Shown: piece by piece, positions 1 through 8,581 of the stretch | Numbering within the stretch: the first letter of the stretch is position 1 | Layout of the letters: every line of letters begins with the position of its first letter | Source of the DNA: an uncultured Holophaga sp. | GTDB taxonomy: Bacteria > Acidobacteriota > Holophagae > Holophagales > Holophagaceae | NCBI RefSeq assembly: GCF_963677305.1 | Contig: NZ_OY781925.1 | Coordinates: 495,501 to 559,500 of the forward strand | DNA length: 64,000 nt | Direction: 5' to 3' | Program-made: the position numbers and the translations under genes | Notes under the pieces: generated by a model | What the model was told of the DNA's origin: nothing | Databases searched by the model: none | What the model saw: the letters and a program-made list of their open reading frames with translations, nothing else

Positions 1-576
1 GGTGGCGGCGGTCTGGATGATGCTGGCCGAGACTGCCAGACCGCTGGTGTTGGTGCTGGAGTAGGTGTCGGTGTTGATGGCCTTCTTCAAGCCATCCAGG
101 GTGTTGTTGGCCTCGCTGAGGTAGAAGTCTTTGGTGACTCCGTTGGTGTCCGTGATGGAATATTTGTACATGCCATCATAGTCCCCGCCGGAGATGGCCG
201 TGCCACCCAGGGAGGCGCTGGTGTCGGAGACTGAGTTTGTGGAGACCAGCTGGGCCTTGGTGGCGAGCTGCTGGACGCTGACGTCATAAGTGCCCGTGGC
301 GGTGCCTGTGGCCGTCGCGCTGACGTACTGGTTGCTGGTATCCGAGTTGGTGACCGTCCTCGCCTGGAGGGAGCTGTTCCTCAGGGTGGTGATGGAGGAG
401 GAGAGGTCGTTGAGCTGGGTGCGCAGGCTGGTGAGCAGGGTCTCCCGCTCGGTGTTCTTGTCCTTCTTCTTCTGCAGGTTCACCAAGGGCTGGCTGGCAG
501 CCTCGATGATTGCGTTGACGATGCTCTCGGTGTCCAGCCCGGTGGACAGACCTGAGAAACTGACGGCGGATGCCAT
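1..576 (-). CDS. fliD: Flagellar filament cap protein FliD, N-terminal part (cut by window edge)
   Basis: This is the N-terminal 192 residues of FliD (hook-associated protein 2), which caps the growing filament and promotes flagellin folding outside the cell. The start reads MASAVSFSGLSTGLDTESIV, the conserved FliD_N opening (GLSTGLDT, then a helix rich in Q/K/E up to about residue 65). The residues after that are Ser/Thr/Gly-rich, as in the exported middle domains. An AGGGGGAG ribosome site precedes the ATG. The gene continues past the left edge, so the C-terminal domain cannot be seen. It follows flaG on the same strand by 32 nt, the usual fliC-flaG-fliD order. Confidence 0.93.
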   Translation of the reverse strand, partial: MASAVSFSGLSTGLDTESIVNAIIEAASQPLVNLQKKKDKNTERETLLTSLRTQLNDLSSSITTLRNSSLQARTVTNSDTSNQYVSATATGTATGTYDVSVQQLATKAQLVSTNSVSDTSASLGGTAISGGDYDGMYKYSITDTNGVTKDFYLSEANNTLDGLKKAINTDTYSSTNTSGLAVSASIIQTAAT

Positions 577-608
577 GACGCCCTCCCCCTGGACCTACGG
601 CGGCAGGT

Positions 609-1052
609 TCAGGACTGCTGGTCGATGAGTACCCCAGAGCCGTCCCCTTTGAGGAAGCTCTTCAAACGGCGTGCCATTTCCACAACCTCTTTGGGGGGGT
701 ACTCCCGGATGACCTCACGGGTCACTGGATTCACCACCCGGAAGATGGTGTAGCCCGACTCTTCGTCCCTGCGGAACTCCAAGTCGGAAGGAAGGTTGTT
801 GATGTAGTCGGCCATGGCCTTCGCTGCCTCCTCGATATTGGGGGCAGCCTCCTGGGCCTTCTTCTGGTCCTGCTGAGCCGCGGCCAGCTCCTGTTGGAGC
901 TGCTGCTCAAGCGTCGGGGTCTCGGATGTGGCGGCGGTCGTCTGGGCAGAATCTGCCTTTTGCGATGTCCGGGTGGGCAGGGAAAGCCACCCCGCCAGCG
1001 CCGCCGTGGTGTCCTGGCCCACGCTCCCCGCTGGGGTGATGGGATCAGACAT
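609..1052 (-). CDS. flaG: FlaG family flagellar protein
   Basis: 147 aa. The first 75 residues are low-complexity, rich in Ala, Gln and Thr. Residues about 75-140 form the FlaG domain, with the typical run FRVVNPVTREVIREYPPKEV followed by a short amphipathic helix. FlaG proteins influence filament length in several bacteria; the biochemical role is not settled. A GGAGGAC ribosome site lies just upstream of the ATG. It sits between fliC and fliD on the same strand, which supports the call more strongly than the sequence alone. Confidence 0.88.
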   Translation of the reverse strand: MSDPITPAGSVGQDTTAALAGWLSLPTRTSQKADSAQTTAATSETPTLEQQLQQELAAAQQDQKKAQEAAPNIEEAAKAMADYINNLPSDLEFRRDEESGYTIFRVVNPVTREVIREYPPKEVVEMARRLKSFLKGDGSGVLIDQQS

Positions 1053-1076
1053 GCTGTCCTCCGCTTATGCAAGCGA

Positions 1077-1103
1077 GGGGGAAGGACTTGTAGCCCCTCC
1101 CCC
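1077..1103. terminator. Hairpin between fliC and flaG
   Basis: An imperfect dyad (GGGGGAAGG against CCTCCCCC, about 9-nt loop) lies in the 74-nt gap between the flagellin stop and flaG. There is no U tract on the minus strand. It may be an attenuator or an mRNA-stabilising hairpin that makes flagellin transcript exceed flaG-fliD. Structure was judged by eye. Confidence 0.35.
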
Positions 1104-1126
1104 GTGTGAGACGACCTTCGAGCGGA

Positions 1127-1936
1127 CTACTGGAGGAGAGCCAGGACCTGCTGCTGCGAGGTGTTGGCCTTGCTGAGTGCGCTGGTCCCGGACTGGTTGA
1201 GGATCTGCCACTTGGTGAGATTCACCACCTCGTCCGCGATGTTGGCATCCCGGATCTGGCTGTAGGCGGCGGTGAAGTTCTCCACCTCGATGCCCAGGGA
1301 GTTGCTGGTGGAGGTGAGCTGCTGCATGGAGGCGCCCAGGCTGGCGCGGACGGTGCTGACGGAATCGATGGCGGCCTTCATGTCGTCCAGGGCGGTGGTG
1401 GCGTTGGCCGCACTGGTCAGGTCCAGGCCGTTGATGCTGAGGGCGCTGGTGGACACGCTGCCGGTGGAGAAGCTGATGCCGGCCCCGGCACCGAAGTCGC
1501 CCACGGAGATGGTCATGCTCTGACCGAAGACGGCCTGGCCGTTGAACTTGGTGTTGGTGGCGATGTCGTCGACCGCGGTGAGGATGTTCTGGAACTCCGC
1601 GTCCAGGTTGGTGCGGTTGGAGTCGCTGATGGTGCCCGTCTTGGCCTGCTCGGAGAGCTCGGAGGCGCGGGTGAGGAGGCTGGTCATCTCCTCCAGCACA
1701 CCATCGGCCACCTGCAGGTAGCTGACGCCGTCATTGGCGTTGCGCTTGGCCTGGGAGGCGATGCGGATGTCAGCGCCCAGCTTGTTGCTGATGGCGAGGC
1801 CAGCGGCGTCGTCGGAGGCGCGGTTGATGCGCTTGCCGGTGGTGAGGCGCTCAATGGTCTGCTGCAGACCGGTGCCGGTGATGCCCAGCTGGCGGCTTGC
1901 GCCGATGGCGGAAATATTGTTGAGAATGGAGCCCAT
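1127..1936 (-). CDS. fliC: Flagellin
   Basis: 269 aa, a short flagellin that is nearly all D0/D1 core. The N-terminal half carries the classic signature (SRQLGITGTGLQQTIERLTTGKRI, then NRASDDAAGLAISNKLGADI). The C-terminal 90 residues have the matching helix (LGIEVENFTAAYSQIRDANIA...) and end in ALLQ. The variable D2/D3 surface domain is reduced to about 60 residues, so the filament surface should be plain. An AAGGAGG ribosome site sits 5 nt before the ATG, fitting a highly expressed gene. First gene of the fliC-flaG-fliD set; a sigma-28-like promoter is proposed upstream. Confidence 0.95.
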   Translation of the reverse strand: MGSILNNISAIGASRQLGITGTGLQQTIERLTTGKRINRASDDAAGLAISNKLGADIRIASQAKRNANDGVSYLQVADGVLEEMTSLLTRASELSEQAKTGTISDSNRTNLDAEFQNILTAVDDIATNTKFNGQAVFGQSMTISVGDFGAGAGISFSTGSVSTSALSINGLDLTSAANATTALDDMKAAIDSVSTVRASLGASMQQLTSTSNSLGIEVENFTAAYSQIRDANIADEVVNLTKWQILNQSGTSALSKANTSQQQVLALLQ

Positions 1937-2008
1937 GGCATCCTCCTTGATGCGTTACGCGGCATCCTTGCCGCTGATTCTCAGTTCGGGAATCTTGTCC
2001 CATGTCTC

Positions 2009-2036
2009 TTTTCGGTTGGAGGGGCTCGGGGCTTGA
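2009..2036 (-). promoter_or_regulatory. Candidate sigma-28 (FliA) promoter of flagellin
   Basis: On the minus strand TCAA (2036-2033) is followed after 16 nt by ACCGAAAA (2016-2009). The FliA consensus is TAAA-N15-GCCGATAA, so this matches 3/4 and 6/8 with spacing one longer than ideal. It would give a leader of about 65 nt before fliC. Flagellin genes are commonly FliA-dependent; the assignment here is by eye. Confidence 0.4.
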
Positions 2037-2069
2037 GGGGAATTTTCAGGGGACGGTTAACATCGAACC

Positions 2070-3380
2070 ATGCGTCTCTCCCTGGCCATGATCGCAAAGA
2101 ACGAGGAGCCCACCCTGGCCCACTGTCTGGCCTCGGTGCGGGATCTGGTGGATGAGATCGTCGTGGTGGACACGGGGTCCAGCGATGGAACCCGGGAGGT
2201 GGCCCGGGGGGCCGGGGCGATCCTGGGGGACTTCCCCTGGGTGGACGACTTCGCCGCTGCCCGCAATGCCAGTCTGGATCTCTGCACCGGAGACTGGGTG
2301 CTGGTCCTGGATGCGGACGAGGCCATCGATGCCCTGGATCATGATGCTCTCCGGGCAGCCTGCCGTGAGGAGGGACCCCAGGCCTACCGCCTGACCCTCC
2401 GGAACTACCTCAAGTCCGGCGACCAGGCCACCCTGGACGCCCCGGCCACGCCCAACGAGGGGCGCTACCAGGAAGGGCGGGAGCTCCCCTTCTATGCGGA
2501 ATTCCAGGGGCTGAGGCTCTGCCGCCGACTGCCTGGACTCGTCTTCCAGGGACGCATCCATGAGCTTCTGGACCCCTACTTCGAGGCCCGGGGCCTCCCG
2601 ATTGCCAGCCATCCGGCGGTGATCCACCACTATGGGAAGTTCCTGGAGGCTCGGGAGGACTTCAAGAGGCGCTACTACCTGGACCTTACCCTGGCTGAAG
2701 CCCGGCAGCATCCCGGGAGCCTTCAGCAGCAGTTCAACCTGCTCCAGCAGGCCCTGGCTGCGCGGGACTGGACCATCATGCTGGAGGCTGCCCAGGCCTG
2801 TGCCAAGCTCCAGAAGAAGCCCCACACCCTGGTGGGCTTCGGGCTGGGCATGGCGCTGCAGGGACTCGGGCGTTACAGCGAAGCCATCCTGGCCTTCGAC
2901 CGCCTGCTGAAGGTCAGCCCCGGCCACGCCCTGGCCCTCCTCTACAAGGGACTCTCCCAGGCCCGGCTGGAGCGTCACGATGAGGCCCGGCGCAGCTTCC
3001 GGGAGACGCTTCGGATCCATCCCTCCTTTGCCCTGGCCTACGCCAACCTGGCGGAACTCGAGGTGGTGGACGGCCACCCCGAAACCGCAAGGGTCGTGCT
3101 GGATGCAGGGCTCTCCGCCTGCCCCCGGGATCCCAAGCTCCACCAGCAGCGGGTGCTTCTCGATCTCCGGTTGAGGGACCAGGCGAAGGCCGTGCAGGAT
3201 GCCGCCGCAGCCCTCCAGTCCTGCCCCTCCGGTGGGGAGGGGCTCTGGCACCAGTTGGTGGCGCTGGAATTGGCCCGGAGCGGGGATGCTCCGGGAGCCC
3301 GCAGGGTCCTGGCGGCGGGCCTGGATCTCTTCCCGACCCATGAAGGCCTGCTGCGCCTGAATAAATTAATAATTAATTAA
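2070..3380 (+). CDS. Family 2 glycosyltransferase with C-terminal TPR repeats
   Basis: 436 aa. Residues 1-100 are a GT-A fold: the opening LSLAMIAKNEE, VDTGSSDGT near 34-41 (nucleotide binding) and the metal-binding DxD at Asp81-Ala-Asp83. From about residue 230 the protein is helical with TPR-like repeats (for example LGRYSEAILAFDRLLKVSPG, then HDEARRSFRETLRIHP). This GT2-TPR arrangement is common in proteins that glycosylate surface or secreted proteins. It is transcribed divergently from flagellin, so flagellin glycosylation is an attractive but unproven role. The last codons fall in an AT-only stretch (…LIIN-stop), and the stop overlaps the convergent RidA-like gene by 4 nt. Confidence 0.85.
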   Translation: MRLSLAMIAKNEEPTLAHCLASVRDLVDEIVVVDTGSSDGTREVARGAGAILGDFPWVDDFAAARNASLDLCTGDWVLVLDADEAIDALDHDALRAACREEGPQAYRLTLRNYLKSGDQATLDAPATPNEGRYQEGRELPFYAEFQGLRLCRRLPGLVFQGRIHELLDPYFEARGLPIASHPAVIHHYGKFLEAREDFKRRYYLDLTLAEARQHPGSLQQQFNLLQQALAARDWTIMLEAAQACAKLQKKPHTLVGFGLGMALQGLGRYSEAILAFDRLLKVSPGHALALLYKGLSQARLERHDEARRSFRETLRIHPSFALAYANLAELEVVDGHPETARVVLDAGLSACPRDPKLHQQRVLLDLRLRDQAKAVQDAAAALQSCPSGGEGLWHQLVALELARSGDAPGARRVLAAGLDLFPTHEGLLRLNKLIIN

Positions 3381-3381
3381 A
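3360..3381. other. 22-nt AT-only island at the convergent gene ends
   Basis: Twenty-two consecutive A/T bases in a GC-rich region, covering the end of the GT2-TPR gene and the stop of the RidA-like gene. It contains the 11-mer ATTAATAATTA, which also occurs inside the AT-only stretch at 24370-24389. Confidence 0.7.
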
Positions 3382-3751
3382 CTTCCGCAATGAGTTCGAT
3401 CTCGACTCGGGCCCCCTTGGGGAGGGCGGCCACCTGGACGGTGCTGCGGGCGGGCTTGGCCCCGGCCAAGTGCTGCTCGTAGACGGCGTTGAAGGCGGCG
3501 AAGTCCCCCATGTCCGCCAGGAAGACGGTGGTCTTGAGCACCCGGTTCCAGTCGGTTCCGGCGGCGGCCAGGACTGCATCCAGGTTCCGGAGTACCTGCT
3601 CGGTCTGGGGCTCGATGGGGCCGCTCACCAGCTCCATGGTCTCGGGGAGCAGGGGGATCTGGCCAGCGGTGAAGAGGAGGCTGCCGCTGATGTAGCCCTG
3701 GCTGTACGGCCCGATGGCGGCGGGGGCCTTGGGGGTGCTGATGATGCGCAT
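3377..3751 (-). CDS. RidA family enamine/imine deaminase
   Basis: 124 aa, the full length of the YjgF/YER057c/UK114 (RidA) family. RidA hydrolyses reactive 2-aminoacrylate and related enamines released by PLP enzymes. Visible family features are the start IISTPKAPAAIGPYSQG, the FTAGQIP strand, the TVFLADMGDFAAFNAVY helix, and the ARSTVQVAALPKGARVEIE motif containing the substrate-binding Arg and the Glu at the active site. A GAAAGGAAG ribosome site precedes the ATG. Monocistronic by position, convergent with the GT2-TPR gene. Confidence 0.92.
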   Translation of the reverse strand: MRIISTPKAPAAIGPYSQGYISGSLLFTAGQIPLLPETMELVSGPIEPQTEQVLRNLDAVLAAAGTDWNRVLKTTVFLADMGDFAAFNAVYEQHLAGAKPARSTVQVAALPKGARVEIELIAEV

Positions 3752-3815
3752 GGTCTTCCTTTCATGCCTGGGGCGCGGGGCCCTCTGCCACTCTAGCGGA
3801 GCTTCCGGGAAGGGG

Positions 3816-4784
3816 TCAGGGGGTCTTCTTGGACCAGCGTCGCTTCCGGTTGCGCCAGTTGCGGGAGCGTGCCGGCGCGGCGGGCACAGGGCTGTCGAAG
3901 GGCGAGGGTGCGGCCTGCTCCGGGGCTCCCTCGGCGTCCTCCAGGTTGCCCACCCCCTCCTCGATCTGCTGCTTCACCATCTGGGCGGTGCGGTGCAGCA
4001 GGGCGGCCAGGCAGAGGCTGGCCTCGATGCGGGCGTGGGGCAGGGGGCCCAATTGGATGAAGACCGCGGGGTCGGATGGGATCTCCCGGGAGATGGTGAT
4101 CTCCGGCAGCTCTCCCTGGGGCCGGTCATAGGCCTCCTGGGTGCTGCGGAGCCAGGGCTCGGCCATGGGGCGGCGCTGGCGGAGCAGGTCCTCCAGGGGT
4201 GTGACCTTGCGGGGCCGGCCCCGCTTGCGGGGGGCGGCCTCCACCGGGGCGGTCCCCAGCTTGGTCTGGAGTGCGTCCAGGACCTGCTCCCGGGTCTTGC
4301 CCCTGAGGTCGAAGAGGAGCCAGGGGTCCCGGTCCAGGGCCTCGGCCATGATGTAGCAGACCGCCGCCACGTGCTTGCAGGGGTTGGCCCAGTCGGGGCA
4401 GTCGCAATGGGTCTGGAGCTCCTTGGGGACCCTGGGGTAGAGGCTGGCACCGGCCTCGCGGAAGGTTTCGTCCAGACCTTGGGGCATCTCGCCCGCCAAA
4501 AGGCTCGCCACGAAGCGGCTCTCCTGGTGGATCCGGTCCAGGGCCTTCTCCCACTGGGCCGTGGTCAGGGCGGGCAATCCCAGGGTCACGGTGTAAGTCT
4601 TGCGACCATGCACCTTGGCCTGGATCTCGCCAGGGACCACGACGAAGTGGCTGACGGCCCCCTCCTCGGCGTACTTCTTGCCGCGGGGGAGGCGGTTCTC
4701 GTAGTCATCACCGAGCTGCTCGAGTCCGGTGATCCAGAGGCGGCCCCACCAAGTGGTGCCGAAGCGTTCACTGAACTGGATCAC
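3816..4784 (-). CDS. SWIM zinc-finger protein with AT-hook, partner of SNF2 helicase
   Basis: 322 aa. The SWIM zinc finger (CxCx(n)CxH) is explicit: Cys127-Asp-Cys129 and Cys136-Lys-His138. A downstream RKRGRPRK segment (around residue 185) is a classic AT-hook for minor-groove binding. The N-terminal 120 residues resemble other bacterial SWIM proteins found next to SNF2 ATPases. It starts with GTG at 4784, overlapping the stop of the upstream helicase gene (GTGA), so the two are translationally coupled and probably act together on DNA. Exact function unknown; a chromatin-remodelling or repair accessory role is inferred from the domains. The C-terminus is Pro/Ala-rich with a basic tail. Confidence 0.85.
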   Translation of the reverse strand: MIQFSERFGTTWWGRLWITGLEQLGDDYENRLPRGKKYAEEGAVSHFVVVPGEIQAKVHGRKTYTVTLGLPALTTAQWEKALDRIHQESRFVASLLAGEMPQGLDETFREAGASLYPRVPKELQTHCDCPDWANPCKHVAAVCYIMAEALDRDPWLLFDLRGKTREQVLDALQTKLGTAPVEAAPRKRGRPRKVTPLEDLLRQRRPMAEPWLRSTQEAYDRPQGELPEITISREIPSDPAVFIQLGPLPHARIEASLCLAALLHRTAQMVKQQIEEGVGNLEDAEGAPEQAAPSPFDSPVPAAPARSRNWRNRKRRWSKKTP

Positions 4785-7700
4785 GAGATCACCCCCTTGC
4801 GGGCTGGGGTTCTGGGCTTGCGCTTGGCGGGGGGGCGGGGGGCCCTGGGCTTGGCGGGTTTGGCGGCTGCCGGTTCCGGGGTCGGATCGGGCATGCTGGC
4901 TGCCACCGGCTCCGGCTCAGGAGGTGCCTCGGTTTCCAAGGTCGGGGGCAGGGGGGCCTGCCCGTGGCAGTGGCCATTCCCGTTCCCGTTCCCGTTCTCC
5001 ACTTCCATGATGTCGGCGTCGGGCTCCAAGGCTACGAGGCGCCGGAGGGAATCGTCATCCAGCTCCGTGAGCCAGCCCTCACCGGTGCCCACGACCCGAT
5101 CCGCCAGGTCCCGCTTGGACTCGAGGATTGCGTCGATCTTCTCCTCCAGGGTGCCCATGGTGATGAGCTTGTGGACCTGGACATTGCGGGTCTGGCCGAT
5201 GCGGTAGGTGCGGTCCGTGGCCTGATCTTCCACCGCCGGGTTCCACCAGCGGTCGAAGTGGAAGACATGGGTGGCGGCGGTGAGGTTGAGGCCCACGCCG
5301 CCGGCCTTGAGGCTCAGGAGCATGATGGGCGGGGAGTCCGGATCCTCCTGGAAGCTGCGGACCATCTCGTCGCGCTGCTCCCGGGTGCTGCCGCCGTGGA
5401 GGAAGGGGGGCTCGAAGCCGAGGACGCTTTTCAGGTGAACCTGGAGCCGGTCGCCCATCTCCTTGAACTGGGTGAAGACCAGGGCCCGGTCGCCGATCTC
5501 CATGACCTCTTCCAGCATGTCCGTGAGGCGCTCCAGTTTGCCGCTGCGGCCCTTGTATGGGCCGGTCTGGCGCAGGAACTGGCTGGGATGGTTGCAGATC
5601 TGCTTGAGGTGGGTGAGGAGGGCCAGGATCCGACCCCGGCGTTCGATGGCGCTGGCGGCGGCCAAGTCCTTGTCCATCTGCTCCACCCGGGCCTGGTAGA
5701 GGAGGGCCTGCTCCCGGGTGAGCTGGGTGTAGACCTTCATCTCCTGCTTCTCGGGCAGATCCTGGATGATGTTCCGGTCCGTCTTGAGGCGGCGGAGGAT
5801 GAAGGGCCCCACCCGCTTGCGCAGGGTCTGGGCAGCATCCGGATCCCGGTAGCGCTCGATGGGGGTGGCGAAGCACTCCTTGAAGCTGCTCTCGGCGCCC
5901 AGGTAGCCGGGCAGCCCGAAGGCCAGGATGGACCAGAGCTCCGACAGGCGGTTCTCGATGGGGGTGCCCGTGAGGGCGAGCTTGAAGGGGGCCTTCATGC
6001 GGCGCACGGCCTTGGCCTGGGCGCTGGCGGCGTTCTTGATGGCCTGGGCCTCATCCACCACCACCATCCCCCAGGAACGATCCCCGAAGACCTCCTCCTC
6101 CCGGCGTATCACGCCGTAGGTGGTCAGGACCACGGTGTGGGGCTTGAAGGTCTCCGGCAGCTCCTCGCGGTTGTTGCCATGGTGGACGAAGAAGGGCAGG
6201 CCAGGGGCGAACTTCGCCAGTTCGCGCTCCCAGTTGCCCAGGAGCGAGGTGGGGCAGATGAGGAGGGTGGCCGGGCCGAACTTGGCACTCTGGATCTGGC
6301 GGTGGAGCAGGAGGGCGATGACCTGGATGGTCTTGCCCAGGCCCATGTCATCGGCCAGGATGCCGCCCAGCCCGAGGCGGGAGAGGCCCTCGAGCCAGGC
6401 CAGACCGCGCAGCTGGTAGGGGCGCAGGTCGCCCTTGAAGGTCCTGGGCTGGGTGATGGGCTTGTCCGGAAGGTTCTTCAGCTCATTGAGGGCGGAGCCG
6501 AAGTCGCCCGCGACCTCCACCTCGATGGCCTCGCTCACGCCAGGGATGCGGGCGGTCCCCGTGAGGGCCGCCGCGAGGGCCTCGCCCCGGGTCATGCTCT
6601 CGAAGCCCGCTCCTCGGCTGGCCTGGATGACTGCGCTGATCTGCTTGAGGGTCCCGGGGTCCAGGGCCACCCACTTGCCCTTCCAGGCCACCAGGGGGTG
6701 CTTGAGGCTCGCCATCTGGGCGAACTCCTCCAGGCCCAGCTGGTCGTCGCCGAGCATGAGGGACCAGTCGGCGCTGACGCTCTCCTCCAGGGAGGAGGCC
6801 TGGGCTGCGAGGGCTTGCTTCCCACGGCCCTTGGGGGCCGGGGTCTCAGTGCCCTCGACCGTGCGGGCCCCCAGGCGCACCTTGGCCCGCAGGCGCCGGG
6901 CTCCGCCGAACTCGGCCATGCCCTCGGGGGTGTGGATGAGGAAGCCTGCCTCCTTGAGCTGGTCGGCTCCCCGGGTCAGGAAGGTCCAGGCCTCAGTGGG
7001 GGAGAGCTTGAGGTCTTCCGGGGTCTGGCTGCTGAGGGCCCCCTGGAGGGCCGGGAAGAAGGGGACGGCGCGGGCAAGGCCACGGAGGAGGACCTTGCGG
7101 GCCTCCATGGCGAAAAGCTCGGTGCCGGGCTCCCAGAGGCGGGCCACGGGGATGAAGTCACCCTCCTGGGTCTCGAGGCCCACCTTCAGGCACCAGCCCG
7201 CCTCGGAGAGGCGGTCGGCCTCCTGGATGGCGTCCTTGCCGGGGGGCACAGGGGGCGCCTCGAGCTGGAGGCTCGGTCGGATCCACTGGACCCTGGCCCC
7301 CTCGCTCCACTGCTCCATCTGCTCGCCCAGGGTGCGCTCGGTGACTCCGACGGTGGGGAATTCGCTCATGGGATGGCTGAGGGCCACCATGATTCGTTCG
7401 TCCCAGGGGAGGCGGTCCCGCTTGTGTCCCCGCAGGCGGTGGATGAGCCCCAGGCGGGGATCCTCGCCCTGTCGCAGGGTCCCGGCGGCGAAGCGCACCA
7501 GGAAGTCGGCTCCGTCCTCCAGAAAGGCGCGGACCAGGGCGTCGGCCTCCGGGGGCATGGCCAGGTCGTCGTCGATCTCCTCGGGCTCCAGTGAACCCAG
7601 GGCCAGGCCCTTGGTGAAGATCCAGGTGTCATCCTCCGGGAAGGCCAGGACCGAAGGGGGGACGGCCTTCACCAGGCGCTCCAGGTGGGCCCGGTCGGCT

Positions 7701-8092
7701 GGGCTGGTGAGGCTGATGCCCCAGGTGGCCCGCCAGGGCTGGGTGTCGGTGTTGAGCTGAGGCAGGAGGGCGCCGCGGATGGCGAAGGACTGGAGCAGGC
7801 GCAGGGCTGAAGCCCAGAAGGCCAGGCTGCCGCCCACCCGCTCGGGGTCCGTGGGGAGGCTGGCCAGCCAGGGCAGGGCTCGCTGCCACCGGAGGGGGAC
7901 GGTGTGGGTTTCCAGCAGGGTGGTGTCCGGCAGGAAGAGCCGAGCCTTGGCGGGGGTGAGGCGGTCCCGCCCGTGGAGGTTGCCCGGCAGGTTCCGGAGC
8001 AGCCGCTGCCAAGTCTGGGGGGTGGCGTCACCTGGAAGGCAGATGAGAAAGCCCCGGTCCAGGGGACGGTACTGGAGGATGGGATGGATCAT
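4781..8092 (-). CDS. SNF2/Rad54-family DEAD/DEAH-like helicase with SNF2-associated N-terminal domain
   Basis: 1103 aa. The large N-terminal region (about 1-540) matches the bacterial SNF2-associated layout. It is followed by the two RecA lobes: Walker A DDMGLGKT near residue 580, the DEAQ box (VVVDEAQAIKN) near 680, LTGTPIENRLSELWSI, and the C-terminal lobe with LLSLKAGGVGLNLTAATHV and DRTYRIGQT. These enzymes translocate on double-stranded DNA using ATP. The last 75 residues are low complexity: an Asn-Gly run, Pro/Glu-rich sequence, then a very basic tail (KPRAPRPPAKRKPRTPARK). The gene diverges from rpiB with only 47 nt between the starts. It is coupled to the SWIM gene by a GTGA overlap. 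Confidence 0.93.
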   Translation of the reverse strand: MIHPILQYRPLDRGFLICLPGDATPQTWQRLLRNLPGNLHGRDRLTPAKARLFLPDTTLLETHTVPLRWQRALPWLASLPTDPERVGGSLAFWASALRLLQSFAIRGALLPQLNTDTQPWRATWGISLTSPADRAHLERLVKAVPPSVLAFPEDDTWIFTKGLALGSLEPEEIDDDLAMPPEADALVRAFLEDGADFLVRFAAGTLRQGEDPRLGLIHRLRGHKRDRLPWDERIMVALSHPMSEFPTVGVTERTLGEQMEQWSEGARVQWIRPSLQLEAPPVPPGKDAIQEADRLSEAGWCLKVGLETQEGDFIPVARLWEPGTELFAMEARKVLLRGLARAVPFFPALQGALSSQTPEDLKLSPTEAWTFLTRGADQLKEAGFLIHTPEGMAEFGGARRLRAKVRLGARTVEGTETPAPKGRGKQALAAQASSLEESVSADWSLMLGDDQLGLEEFAQMASLKHPLVAWKGKWVALDPGTLKQISAVIQASRGAGFESMTRGEALAAALTGTARIPGVSEAIEVEVAGDFGSALNELKNLPDKPITQPRTFKGDLRPYQLRGLAWLEGLSRLGLGGILADDMGLGKTIQVIALLLHRQIQSAKFGPATLLICPTSLLGNWERELAKFAPGLPFFVHHGNNREELPETFKPHTVVLTTYGVIRREEEVFGDRSWGMVVVDEAQAIKNAASAQAKAVRRMKAPFKLALTGTPIENRLSELWSILAFGLPGYLGAESSFKECFATPIERYRDPDAAQTLRKRVGPFILRRLKTDRNIIQDLPEKQEMKVYTQLTREQALLYQARVEQMDKDLAAASAIERRGRILALLTHLKQICNHPSQFLRQTGPYKGRSGKLERLTDMLEEVMEIGDRALVFTQFKEMGDRLQVHLKSVLGFEPPFLHGGSTREQRDEMVRSFQEDPDSPPIMLLSLKAGGVGLNLTAATHVFHFDRWWNPAVEDQATDRTYRIGQTRNVQVHKLITMGTLEEKIDAILESKRDLADRVVGTGEGWLTELDDDSLRRLVALEPDADIMEVENGNGNGNGHCHGQAPLPPTLETEAPPEPEPVAASMPDPTPEPAAAKPAKPRAPRPPAKRKPRTPARKGVIS
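4976..4999. repeat. Hexanucleotide repeat (GTTCCC)n inside the SNF2 gene
   Basis: About four tandem copies of a six-base unit encode the Asn-Gly run near the helicase C-terminus. Because the unit is six bases, copy-number change would alter length but not frame. Confidence 0.75.
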
Positions 8093-8139
8093 GAGGCGAC
8101 CCCAGTGCCTTCAGCTAAGCTGGAAAGGAGAGGTGCATC

Positions 8140-8568
8140 ATGAAAATCGGATTTGCGAGCGATCATGCAGGTTATGACCTCAAGGAGCGTCTGAAGGCTT
8201 GGGCGCAGGCACAGGGGCACGAAACGGTGGATTTCGGCACTGATGGTCCCGCCTCCGTGGACTACCCGGATTTCGCGCACCGGGCGGCGGCAGCAATGGA
8301 TCAGTGGGAAAGGCTGGTACTGGTGTGCGGGTCCGGCATCGGCATCAGCATTGCTGCCAACCGGCATGCCGGCATCCGTTGCGCCCTGGTGACCTCCAAC
8401 GAGCACGCGCAGCTGTCCAGGCAGCACAATGACGCGAACGCCATCGCCTTTGGCCAGCGGCTTACGGATACGCTCCAGGCAGAATCATATCTCAAAACCT
8501 TCCTGGAAACCCCATTCGAAGGTGGGCGGCACTGCGGAAGAGTTGCCAAGATCGAAATCCCCGCCTGA
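8140..8568 (+). CDS. rpiB: Ribose-5-phosphate isomerase B
   Basis: 142 aa, normal RpiB length. It interconverts ribose 5-phosphate and ribulose 5-phosphate in the non-oxidative pentose phosphate pathway. Visible family features are [10 protein letters not shown] at 7-16, the catalytic-cysteine strand [14 protein letters not shown] near 62-75, and the [12 protein letters not shown] motif. A strong AAAGGAGAGG ribosome site precedes the ATG. Its codon use is less G/C-biased at third positions than its neighbours. rph follows 13 nt downstream, so the two are probably one transcript. Confidence 0.96.
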   Translation: MKIGFASDHAGYDLKERLKAWAQAQGHETVDFGTDGPASVDYPDFAHRAAAAMDQWERLVLVCGSGIGISIAANRHAGIRCALVTSNEHAQLSRQHNDANAIAFGQRLTDTLQAESYLKTFLETPFEGGRHCGRVAKIEIPA

Positions 8569-8581
8569 ATCAAGGAGTCCC

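Noticed and set aside
1106..2155. 349-codon plus-strand open frame across flagellin
   Set aside because: Antisense to fliC, no ribosome site, no recognisable domain.
4976..4999. Phase-variable simple repeat in the SNF2 gene
   Set aside because: The unit is six bases, so copy change keeps the reading frame; on/off switching is not expected.
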